A DNA stretch of 41,035 nt, from the NCBI GenBank assembly GCA_039024315.1, contig JBCCQN010000055.1, positions 1-41,035 of the forward strand. Reading direction: 5' to 3'. Shown here in pieces: positions 1 to 7,800 of this stretch. The DNA is from JBCAWW01 sp039024315. Lineage in GTDB: Bacteria; Bacteroidota; Bacteroidia; J057. Under the pieces are notes generated by a model that had not been told where the DNA came from, made no database searches, and worked only from the letters and a program-made list of their open reading frames with translations. Made by a program: the position numbers and the translations under genes. The stretch's first letter is position 1; every line of letters starts with the position of its first letter.

Positions 1-986
1 AAATCGATGAGGGATTTGAGGCCAAAAGCGAGTAGAAAAATCACCCAGGAAAGCGGCTGCCAGAATCCATAAACCAGCAATAATGGAAAACTCCAAAAAC
101 CTAGGTAGGATAGCAGCTGTACTACATTCACCCAGCGGTTTTCGTAAGCGCGTGCTTTACTGACCCAGCGCAGGCGTTGCGCTTTGAGTGCCGACCAATT
201 GGGTTGAGCGGGGGTTTTGACAATCGCCTCCTTTGCCTTGGCAAACTTCAACTTGCCTGGGAAGGCCTGATGGATTTTGTGTAGGAGAAATTCATCATCA
301 CCAGAAGCTACTCCATCTACATTATTGAAGCCCCCGACAGCTTCGAAAGCCTCCTTGCGATAGGCTAAGTTTGCTCCATTCGCCATATTGGGTGTACCAG
401 CCGTTAGCGAACCGGCTCCAAGTACTACCAAGCCCTTAGATTCTAGCGATTGTAGGCGTTGTAACCAATGATTTTGATAGGTCAGTTGCACCGGCCCCGA
501 GACGAGCATGGTTTGCTCATCAAAAAAAGAAGCGATTGTACTCAGCCATTGAGGAGGGACGATACAGTCGGCGTCAGTTTGGAGGATGATTTCTCCTTGA
601 GAACGCTCAATCGCATAACTCAAAGCCGCTTTTTTGTAGGCATTGCGTTGCCCGGAGGGTAAATCATAGACCTTGAGTTGTGGGTAAGCCTCTTGCAGAG
701 AACGCGCAATCGAGGCGGTTTCGTCAGTGGAGTGATCATTGATGAGGATCACATCAAAGCGCTCTGGGGGATAATCTTGTTGCAGGACTGAGCTTAGGCA
801 GCTAGCGATATTTTCTGCTTCATTACGAGCGGGGATGACAACGCTGATAAAGTTTTTTGAGGGGAGACTCCCGATAGCTATCGGGAGCACGGAACGCTCA
901 ATTCGGGCAAAATGCCAGCCTGCTCTCAACACAAAGCCGAGATAAAAGAACAAACATAGGAGGGTGAGCGAAAGGATGAGCGACAT
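1..986 (-). CDS. Family 2 glycosyltransferase, membrane-associated (3' end cut by window edge)
   Basis: The gene runs off the left edge; 328 residues are visible and the frame is open throughout. One hydrophobic segment (residues 2-20) precedes a GT-A glycosyltransferase domain: a nucleotide-binding stretch from about residue 47, NDHSTD at 83-88, the metal-binding DAD at 138-140, GDDEFL at 229-234 with the likely catalytic acid, and QRLRW at 270-274. Two or more membrane segments follow from about residue 290. This order fits processive or lipid-linked GT2 enzymes acting on the cytoplasmic face of the inner membrane; donor and acceptor cannot be read from sequence. The start ATG overlaps the stop of the upstream flippase-like gene as TAATG, so the two are probably translationally coupled and may build and move one glycolipid. 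Residues 30-41 are encoded by a palindromic repeat (868-898) between the membrane anchor and the catalytic domain. Confidence 0.93.
   Translation of the reverse strand, partial: MSLILSLTLLCLFFYLGFVLRAGWHFARIERSVLPIAIGSLPSKNFISVVIPARNEAENIASCLSSVLQQDYPPERFDVILINDHSTDETASIARSLQEAYPQLKVYDLPSGQRNAYKKAALSYAIERSQGEIILQTDADCIVPPQWLSTIASFFDEQTMLVSGPVQLTYQNHWLQRLQSLESKGLVVLGAGSLTAGTPNMANGANLAYRKEAFEAVGGFNNVDGVASGDDEFLLHKIHQAFPGKLKFAKAKEAIVKTPAQPNWSALKAQRLRWVSKARAYENRWVNVVQLLSYLGFWSFPLLLVYGFWQPLSWVIFLLAFGLKSLID
591..610 (-). repeat. AGCGTT-hairpin motif inside GT2 gene
   Basis: On the minus strand AGCG is followed by TTCTC-AAG-GAGAA, a hairpin with 5-bp arms. It encodes IERSQGE. Confidence 0.5.
868..898 (-). 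repeat. AGCGTT-hairpin motif inside GT2 gene
   Basis: A perfect 20-nt palindrome (868-887) follows AGCGTTCCGTG on the minus strand. The layout matches 16083-16112, which lies between genes, so this is probably the same repeat carried in frame. Confidence 0.75.
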
Positions 987-2023
987 TAGGCGCGGATTCG
1001 ATAAACAAAATACAAGCCTAGTAGGGAAGGCAAGATCAGATTACAAATATAGAGGATAAATGTGCTGCCGACTATGGTAAATGCCGCTACCGAAAAAGCG
1101 CCCATCAGCCATAGAGCTACCGATTCTCGCACCCCCAGCTCCGTCAAGGCAATGGACGGCAAAAGCGATTTGATCAAAAAGCAAAGCCCGATCAATCCCA
1201 GGATGAGCAAAAGGCTTCCTTCATAACCGAAGGCGTAGAGTAATAAGATATACTGAGTCGTAAAAACTGCATAGCGCAAAATGGCCAAGCCCAAGGCCTT
1301 GACAATTTGCTTCGTCTCTAAGCCAATCAGGGCCTGATAGATGCGTTGCACGAAGGGCAACTCCCAACGATGAAGACGGACTAACTGCAAAAGCCACTGG
1401 GGACGAAGCAGGATCCAAAAGTATAGCATCACGCATAAGCTCAAAACAGCCCCAATGCCCAGAGCAAATCGCTCATCTATGCCGATTAGAGTACTAAACT
1501 GCGCTCCTTCAACATACCAAAGTCCTAGCCAGCTCAGCGTACCTACCAAAAGGGTAGCCAGCATTTGGAGCAGACGATTGACCAAAGTGTGAGTGCCTGC
1601 CTCTAAACGAAAGCCCTGAGGCAAACTCATTACCCTACCAGCGTATTCACCAATGCGATTGGGGGTAAAGATACCCGTTGCCATTCCCGCCAATACGGCC
1701 CGAAAAAGTTGCAAAAAGCTAATCTGAGGATAGTAGGTGCGAACTAACACCTGCCATTTGCGGGTTTCAAGACCGAGGTTGGCTGGGATAAGTGCGATTG
1801 TCAATAATAAAAATGCTTGTTGCCAGAGGGTATTGGGTAAGCGGGTGCTCCAATCTTGCCAATCTTCTTGACTCAGGCGATGATAGACAAAGCCTAAGAC
1901 ACCAATGGTAATCAATAATTGAGCAACTCGCAGCCAAAGGGGACTGCTGTCGGCACGCAATGATTGATATAAGCGAAGGGCAAAGCTTTTCATCCTTTCC
2001 AAAGGTAGGGGGAATCGCCACAT
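986..2023 (-). CDS. Flippase-like integral membrane protein (LPG-synthase TM / YbhN-like family)
   Basis: The 345-residue protein is almost entirely hydrophobic helices, with about eight or nine predicted membrane segments. The late segment ELGVRESVALWL resembles the conserved region of the lysylphosphatidylglycerol-synthase transmembrane family (PF03706, also called flippase-like). Family members without the synthase domain are thought to move lipids or lipid-linked intermediates across the inner membrane. It ends in a TAATG overlap with a family 2 glycosyltransferase, and such pairs are common in Bacteroidota, so a joint role in glycolipid or lipid-carrier processing is inferred. The ATG at 2023 was chosen; M11 is an alternative start. 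A perfect TAnnTTTG box lies 20 nt upstream on this strand (2043-2050). Confidence 0.82.
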   Translation of the reverse strand: MWRFPLPLERMKSFALRLYQSLRADSSPLWLRVAQLLITIGVLGFVYHRLSQEDWQDWSTRLPNTLWQQAFLLLTIALIPANLGLETRKWQVLVRTYYPQISFLQLFRAVLAGMATGIFTPNRIGEYAGRVMSLPQGFRLEAGTHTLVNRLLQMLATLLVGTLSWLGLWYVEGAQFSTLIGIDERFALGIGAVLSLCVMLYFWILLRPQWLLQLVRLHRWELPFVQRIYQALIGLETKQIVKALGLAILRYAVFTTQYILLLYAFGYEGSLLLILGLIGLCFLIKSLLPSIALTELGVRESVALWLMGAFSVAAFTIVGSTFILYICNLILPSLLGLYFVYRIRA

Positions 2024-2029
2024 TATGCG

Positions 2030-2037
2030 TATCTTTT
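2030..2037 (+). promoter_or_regulatory. Candidate -7 box for ruvC
   Basis: TATCTTTT matches TAnnTTTG except at the last base and lies 22 nt before the ruvC ATG. No well-placed TTG was found upstream. It faces the opposing box at 2043-2050. Confidence 0.35.
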
Positions 2038-2042
2038 TGCGG

Positions 2043-2050
2043 CAAATCTA
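2043..2050 (-). promoter_or_regulatory. Candidate -7 box for the flippase/GT2 operon
   Basis: On the minus strand this reads TAGATTTG, a full match to the Bacteroidota -7 consensus TAnnTTTG, 20 nt before the flippase ATG. A TTG (2066-2068) lies 15 nt further upstream, slightly closer than the usual 17-23 nt and inside the ruvC coding sequence. Activity is inferred. Confidence 0.5.
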
Positions 2051-2059
2051 ACCTTCAGT

Positions 2060-2617
2060 ATGGCGCAACGCATAATAATGGGGATTGACCCTGGTACGAA
2101 TGTAACTGGCTACGGGATTATCGTAGGTAAGGGCAAACGGATGGAGGTTATCGCCGCAGGCGTGATACAGTTGGGCAAGAGTAGTATCGATCATCCCGCC
2201 AAGCTCAAAAAGATCTACGATCGAGTTTGTGGTTTGATCAAGGAGTTTCGCCCGAGAGAATTGGCGCTGGAAGCTCCATTTTATGGCAAGAACGTGCAGT
2301 CCATGCTCAAATTGGGGCGGGCACAAGGCGTGGCGATGGCGGCAGGACTAAGCTTTGATATCCCAATATTTGAATATGCGCCAAAGAAAGTAAAAATGTC
2401 CGTTACCGGTAAGGGAGGAGCAAGTAAGGAACAAGTAGCGGGCATGCTCAAACAGATGCTCAATTTTGAGGTTCATGACCTACCACTTGATGCTACAGAT
2501 GGCCTAGCGGTAGCAGTTTGCCATTTTTTTCAAGGCATCAACAGCAAGACAGGCACTCAGCACAAAAATTGGGGAGCATTTGTCAAAGCCAATCCTGATA
2601 AGCTGAAAAAGCGATAA
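2060..2617 (+). CDS. ruvC: Crossover junction endodeoxyribonuclease RuvC
   Basis: This 185-residue protein, normal length for the family, is the Holliday-junction resolvase that acts with RuvAB in recombinational repair. It cuts four-way junctions symmetrically as a dimer using two metal ions. The RNase H-like fold is shown by GIDPGTNVTGYG at 8-19, LEAPFYGKN at 70-78 and DATDGLAVAVCH at 144-155. The four expected acidic catalytic residues are present as D10, E71, D144 and D147. The start ATG at 2060 places the first beta strand directly at the N-terminus. It is transcribed divergently from the flippase gene and converges on the HIT gene, with a hairpin terminator between. Confidence 0.97.
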   Translation: MAQRIIMGIDPGTNVTGYGIIVGKGKRMEVIAAGVIQLGKSSIDHPAKLKKIYDRVCGLIKEFRPRELALEAPFYGKNVQSMLKLGRAQGVAMAAGLSFDIPIFEYAPKKVKMSVTGKGGASKEQVAGMLKQMLNFEVHDLPLDATDGLAVAVCHFFQGINSKTGTQHKNWGAFVKANPDKLKKR

Positions 2618-2636
2618 GCAAGAGTTTATAAAGACA

Positions 2637-2681
2637 AAGCCGTAGCAAAACTATTGAAGGCTTTGCTAGGGCTTACTTTTT
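2637..2681. terminator. Bidirectional terminator between ruvC and HIT gene
   Basis: AAGCC (2637-2641) pairs with GGCTT (2670-2674) and TAGCAAA (2643-2649) with TTTGCTA (2662-2668), with one G-G mismatch and a 12-nt loop. A T-run follows at 2677-2681. It sits between convergent genes. Confidence 0.6.
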
Positions 2682-2688
2682 GAGTGTT

Positions 2689-3081
2689 TTACAGTTGCTG
2701 ACGAATTGCAGCAGCTAGCTGATTCATTTCTTCAGGACTCAGCTCCACTCTAGGCTTATCAAAGCGGAGATCATCAATCTGGTTGATGGGTACTAGGTGA
2801 ATGTGAGCATGCGGTACTTCCAACCCGACGACAGCAGTACCGATACGTTCACAGGGAACAACAGCCTTGATCGCCTTAGCGACTTCACGGGCAAACAGAT
2901 GGAGCCCAACATATTGATCTTCTTTGAGATCAAACAAATAATCTACCTCCACCTTAGGGATAGCTAAAGTATGGCCTTTGGCCAAGGGGCTAATGTCTAA
3001 AAAGGCAAGATAATCTTCTGTCTCAGCGATTTTGTAGCAAGGAATTTCGCCACGAACAATCTTAGTAAAGATAGAGGCCAT
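2689..3081 (-). CDS. HIT family nucleotide-binding protein
   Basis: This 130-residue protein carries the histidine triad HAHIHLV at 91-97 (H91, H93, H95), which forms the nucleotidyl-transfer site of HINT-type hydrolases. Family members hydrolyse purine-nucleotide phosphoramidates or related adenylylated compounds; the physiological substrate here is unknown. An N-terminal IFTKIVRGEIPCYKI segment and a central FLDISPLAKGHTL segment are typical of the HIT fold. The gene starts 6 nt after the greA stop on the same strand, so the two are probably cotranscribed, an arrangement frequent in Bacteroidota. No signal peptide is seen, so it should be cytoplasmic. Confidence 0.95.
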   Translation of the reverse strand: MASIFTKIVRGEIPCYKIAETEDYLAFLDISPLAKGHTLAIPKVEVDYLFDLKEDQYVGLHLFAREVAKAIKAVVPCERIGTAVVGLEVPHAHIHLVPINQIDDLRFDKPRVELSPEEMNQLAAAIRQQL

Positions 3082-3087
3082 GCTTGT

Positions 3088-3561
3088 CTAGCGAGAGATT
3101 TCAAGTAGTTCAAACTCTAACTTACCGGCAGGAACTTCAATGGAAACGATGTCTCCAACAGCCTTGCCAAGTACGGCTTTACCTACGGGGGATTTGACTG
3201 AGATGCGGTTGGTTTTGATATCAGCTTCCTCTTCAGAAACGAGGGTATAGGTAAAGACCTTCTTCATTTTGAGGTTTTTCAACTTCACTGTCGAAAGGAT
3301 ATATGCTTTAGTCAGGTCAACTTCACTTTCGTCCAGCACTCTTGCTGTAGCTAAAGCTTCTTCGAGTTTAGCGATTCTCATTTCAAGTAGCCCCTGCTTT
3401 TCCTTGGCAGCGTCATACTCTGCATTCTCGCTAAGGTCTCCCTTTTCACGTGCTTCTTGAATCTCGGCAGCAACTGCTTTTCTTTGGGGGCCTTTCATGT
3501 CGGCGAGTTCTGCGTTCAACTTATCCAGTCCCTCCTTTGTCATGTATTTTACGTCACTCAT
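3088..3561 (-). CDS. greA: Transcription elongation factor GreA
   Basis: GreA (157 residues, standard length) enters the RNA polymerase secondary channel and stimulates cleavage of backtracked transcripts. The N-terminal coiled-coil hairpin carries the conserved tip GDLSENAEY at 41-49, whose acidic residues D42 and E45 position the catalytic metal. The C-terminal FKBP-like domain begins near residue 80 and includes the conserved SPVGKAVLGK segment. The ATG at 3561 is preferred; M7 is a possible alternative. It heads a two-gene unit with the HIT gene. A 7-bp-arm inverted repeat lies 14 nt upstream (3576-3592). Confidence 0.97.
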   Translation of the reverse strand: MSDVKYMTKEGLDKLNAELADMKGPQRKAVAAEIQEAREKGDLSENAEYDAAKEKQGLLEMRIAKLEEALATARVLDESEVDLTKAYILSTVKLKNLKMKKVFTYTLVSEEEADIKTNRISVKSPVGKAVLGKAVGDIVSIEVPAGKLEFELLEISR

Positions 3562-3575
3562 AGCCGAAAAATTTT

Positions 3576-3592
3576 AATTGTTTGTAACAATT
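3576..3592. promoter_or_regulatory. Inverted repeat upstream of greA
   Basis: AATTGTT and AACAATT are perfect 7-bp arms around TGT, ending 14 nt before the greA start on the minus strand. It could be an operator or leader hairpin. Only the symmetry is seen. Confidence 0.3.
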
Positions 3593-3609
3593 GATTGGTT
3601 CTTAAATAG

Positions 3610-3645
3610 AAAAAAAAGACTTGGGTCGGCCAAAAGCCAACCCAA
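3610..3645 (-). terminator. Rho-independent terminator of the receptor operon
   Basis: On the minus strand TTGGGTTGGC (3645-3636) pairs with GCCGACCCAA (3630-3621), with one mismatch and a 5-nt loop. A run of eight T follows within 3 nt. It lies 28 nt after the PorV/PorQ-like stop and separates that operon from greA. Confidence 0.75.
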
Positions 3646-3672
3646 TCAATATTATGTTGTTTTATGGTATTC

Positions 3673-4755
3673 TTAGATGTCTATACGCGCACCCATCGTC
3701 AAGGTTCCACCAAAAGGATTACTAAAGCGATAGCTAGCGTCTAGCGAGAACATGGAAAAGGTTTCATTTCCGCTGGCATCGTACTTCCCAGTACCAAATG
3801 GAACTTGGAAAGTCGCTCCCAAGGCACCGCCAGTGTGAGCGTTGTAACGGTTATCTACACCGATGATTTTGCCAAAGATGCCATTCTCGTATAAGAAAGA
3901 GCCTCTTATAATAACGTAATCTTTGTACTTATAAGCAAGTCCTAAACCACCTTGGTCTTGGTAATAAGAGTTAGAGATGAATCCTGCCAAGAGCGAAACA
4001 GTATTACTACTTCCTAAGAAGAAGTCATAAGAACCACCCATACTTAGCGTCGCTGGCAATTCAAAAGCAGCGGTAGGAATGTTGATACGAGAAGAAAATG
4101 GATTCTTTGGTTCAATGGGAACACGACCAGAAAGGCCATCTCCACCAAAGCGCATAGTAGGGCCAACATTTCGCAACGCGATCCCTAGCTTAAGGCGATC
4201 TCTCTCGCCCGCACGATATTGGATCCCAGCATCAAAAGCAACGCCGTTGGCGATAACTTCAGGAGTAGATTCGTGCACGATACGAGTGGTAAATCCAACG
4301 TGAATACGCTCGGTAAATTTGCGTGCATACGAAAGACCGATGTTGATATAAGTTGGGCTAAATGTACCGAGGGTACCGTCAGGTTGCGAGGTAGTAGTAC
4401 GGACAAATTCGCCCATACTAAAGGCATTGACGAGTACACCTAGTACTCCATTTTCATTGCCGAGACCTTGGGAAAAACCAAAGCTATTGATTTGGATGTC
4501 GGACCCCATGAGCCAATCGGTGCGGGCAAACATCAACTCAGTTCCAGTGGTACGGGCAATACCGCCAGGGTTTACCCAAGAAGCTTCGATCCCATCTGCA
4601 CTCGCAATATCTAAGCCCTTGAAAGCAGAGCTTCTCGGCATAGAATTGATCAACAGTTCTGCCGCGCCAGCTTGTCCCACCCTTTCAGGTGGTTCTTGAG
4701 CCCAAAGCGTGCTGGCTGTGATTACCAGTATTATTAACAGCGTAAACTTTCTCAT
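3673..4755 (-). CDS. PorV/PorQ-family outer-membrane protein
   Basis: This 360-residue protein has a signal peptide (residues 1-19, ending LWA|Q) and a beta-rich outer-membrane sequence. The N-terminal segment SADGIEASWVNPGG matches the FadL-like PorV/PorQ pattern, in which an Asn-Pro-Gly/Ala motif follows a segment about early genes' metabolic-state-like 'A-D' residues. Regular alternating beta strands follow to the end (LTMGARIDI). PorV shuttles T9SS cargo from the translocon to the attachment complex, and PorQ/PorZ act nearby. Whether this paralogue serves the whole T9SS or only its neighbour is unknown. It is third in a probable operon after the receptor and the 1316-residue exported protein. 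A 70-nt gap with a perfect palindrome (4787-4813) precedes it and a strong terminator follows. Confidence 0.78.
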   Translation of the reverse strand: MRKFTLLIILVITASTLWAQEPPERVGQAGAAELLINSMPRSSAFKGLDIASADGIEASWVNPGGIARTTGTELMFARTDWLMGSDIQINSFGFSQGLGNENGVLGVLVNAFSMGEFVRTTTSQPDGTLGTFSPTYINIGLSYARKFTERIHVGFTTRIVHESTPEVIANGVAFDAGIQYRAGERDRLKLGIALRNVGPTMRFGGDGLSGRVPIEPKNPFSSRINIPTAAFELPATLSMGGSYDFFLGSSNTVSLLAGFISNSYYQDQGGLGLAYKYKDYVIIRGSFLYENGIFGKIIGVDNRYNAHTGGALGATFQVPFGTGKYDASGNETFSMFSLDASYRFSNPFGGTLTMGARIDI

Positions 4756-4786
4756 TTCAGTTTAGCAAATTATTTGTTTAGAAGTG

Positions 4787-4813
4787 CTAGCGTTCCGCGA
4801 CGCGGAACGCTAG
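4787..4813. repeat. Perfect 27-nt palindrome between cargo gene and PorV-like gene
   Basis: Thirteen-base arms (CTAGCGTTCCGCG and its complement) flank a single central A. It is the fully symmetrical form of the AGCGTT-hairpin family seen elsewhere in the window. In the operon mRNA it would form a very stable stem without a U-run, so it may mark processing, differential stability or a mobile REP-like element rather than termination. Confidence 0.85.
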
Positions 4814-4825
4814 ACTATAATCGTT

Positions 4826-7800
4826 TTAGAAGGAATCAAGGTCAATTTGACGCATGACGGCAAAGAGTTTGACGATTTTTTCGCCGAGATTTTGACCGTC
4901 AATGTTGGCATCGATATGGATGATATACACCCCACTAGCAACAGGTACCCCACTTTGGTTTTTCAAGTCCCAGCGCAATTCAGGAGATTCTGAATCTTTG
5001 ATGAATTGCTTGACAAGGAAACCATTGAGCGTAAAGATACTTACCCGGCACTTCTGCGGGAGATTGGTAAGCTTCACTTGATTATCCAGCTGCCCATTTT
5101 CGTAAGAAGAATAAGCGTAGTAGGGATTCGGCACTACATTGATCAAATCAAGCGCGTTTTGGGCCACTTCTGTTTGCTCCAATAAGGCGGCTTCATCAAT
5201 AGTGTTGAAGACAAAGGTTGGGATGTCATTGGTGTTTTCCCGCGAGCGGAACGGTTGATTGACACGTAGTGAAACGCGCGCATCAGTAGGAATTTGGCTC
5301 GGATTTTCGAATTCAAACCCACTAGAGGTCAATGGAATTCCGGCCCAAGCAACATGCTTATAGACACTGGCTAAGTTATGACCAGTTTCGTCAAAGAAAA
5401 TCGCATCAGGGAATCCACCAGTACCAGCATAGTCGGCATTTTGCAGAGAATCTTTTAATAGGCTGAATTGCTCATCGTAAGGCAAATCGGTTACCCAGAC
5501 ATAATGACGCCCCCCTACTCGGTCAAGATTAGTACCAAATGAACTAGTAGGGTTAAACAGCATGTCATCGCCATTATTTAGCTGATCCCACTCACTTTCA
5601 CCAAAGAAGATCGCGAGACGCTCACCGGTATTGACATTGATCGCATAGCCAGGGAACCAGCCCATACCATGATCCTCAACACTCTTTGTGCCTTGGTCAG
5701 CACCAGTTTTATCTACATTGTTGCGCCATTTGGCTGAGAGCTGCCATGCACCTGATCCCAGACCAGAGTTAGGCGAAGTCTCTACGACAACACAACGAGA
5801 CCATAGGTCAGGATTAGCCGTGAATACAATATCTACATCAGGAAGTTCCTGAAGGTTGATCATCGTTTCTGGTCCCATCTGACGGTTACCGGTAGGAGCT
5901 TTAACCGGTGGGCTCAATCCAATATCTCCACCACCCTGTAAGTCATTATTAAAGGTACGGGCCAACACAAATGGTCCCCAACGACCGCCTAGGAAGGTTT
6001 CGAAATCACCAAATTTGTCGAAAATCCCTAGGGGAGGGAACGCCCGTTCGTCAGAACGAATCCAGTTCCAGATACCTCCAAAGAATTCGTCATTGTCTTG
6101 CAAGCCTGTCAACCATGGCTGGGAGAAGTCGTCGAAGACTAACTCTCCACCAATGACCCCTTGATTGCCGACTTCATCCAAAGTATCACCCGCGATCCCA
6201 ACATCATTTACGATAACGGAAAAGCCTCGTTCTTCGATGATCCGCTCAGTTCCAACCAATGGTTCGGGCCTAGGAGCAGTACCATCGTTGCGCTTGCGGT
6301 AGGTAGAAGTATAAATGGTGTTGAATGGTCCGTTTTCATTATCACTCTCACCAATGGCCCAATCCGCAAAGATAGAATCAATCACAGAGGAGTCTTCAGA
6401 AATATATTCAACGCTTACAAGCTGATCTTTCAATACCTCTAGCTCGTAATAAGCAGGCTTGAGTAATTTAGGATCAATCACTTTGACCTCAATCGGGGCA
6501 GCCCCTCCTTCGTAAGTGATAGAGTTAACACTACCATTTTGCAGGATTGCTGCTTCAGTCTCTTCAGAAAGGCGCACAAAGTTACCCCCATTACCGATAC
6601 CGGCAGTCTGAGTGATTGGTAATCCATCGCCATATTCAGAACCGAGAACCGTACCATTATTTTCGGTTTGTACGGGACGAGGTAAACCTGCAGACAGACG
6701 GAAGAAGCGGTTTCCTGGAACAAAGCGGCGGCCGTCCGAAGTTTCTTCATTATAGGCATAGGCAATTACGCCATAATAGTAAGTAGTGAAGTTGGTTAGA
6801 CGGGTGTCCGCTCCAGAAGCGAAGAGGTCTTGCGTTACTCGAATAGAGTTAAAGATCCCATTGTCTTCACCTTGGACCATGACTTCATCCACTATGATCG
6901 GCTGAGAAAGCCCTTCGACCTGTTGTTCAACACGGTTGACAATGGTACCGATGCCATCTTTGATATCACATTGAGCTACGATACGTGCTCGGTCTGGATC
7001 ATTGAGTTCGTTAGGACCAACTGTTTGATCCGTTAACTGATAAACGATATATCCTTGGAATTCAAATACGGAATCGGCTATCCCTGTTGCCTTGAGGACA
7101 GGATCAGACTGACGGTAGCTTTCATTATAGTTGTTACGCACCAAGCGAAGCGCTTCTGGATAGTTCCAACTTAGCAGTAACTCTTGGTCATACTCTGAAA
7201 TACTCAGTTCAGGGGCATCTGGTCCATCTAACAATTGGAAGTCATTGTCAAAGAGTGCTTGAGCGACATCATCTGCAGAGAAAAGCTCACAGACAGAACC
7301 AAACTGATCATTATAGAAACCACGGGCCCAAACTACCCCGGTCACGATTTGGTTAACCGCACCAGGCTGCAAGGTAAAGGGTCCAGCAGACTGCAAGAAG
7401 CGGCGGTCCTCGTTACGAGGGTTATCCGCATTGTCCTCCGTCCATCCTATATCAGAACATGGATCACCAGGGAACATATAATTGGTAGTGGGGCCATCGC
7501 CCGCAGGTGGATAACCATTGCCTTGGCCTCCATTAGAGAAGTTGTCTACGATTGACAGACCATCTTTCCAGAAGCCAGTCAAATACCCATAATAGTGCTG
7601 GGCAACCTCGGGATTACCAATCAAGGAGAAGTCATTGTTATAGTAAACAAACTTAGACATGATGATGGTCTCATTGGGCTCATCTATCATACCGTCTTTA
7701 TCATTGTCGATGCCGTCCATTGGGTCAGCAAGTGGTCCTTGGAAGAAATCTACCCCAATTGCTGGTGGGTTGAGTCCATAACCATTGGCACCATCATCAT

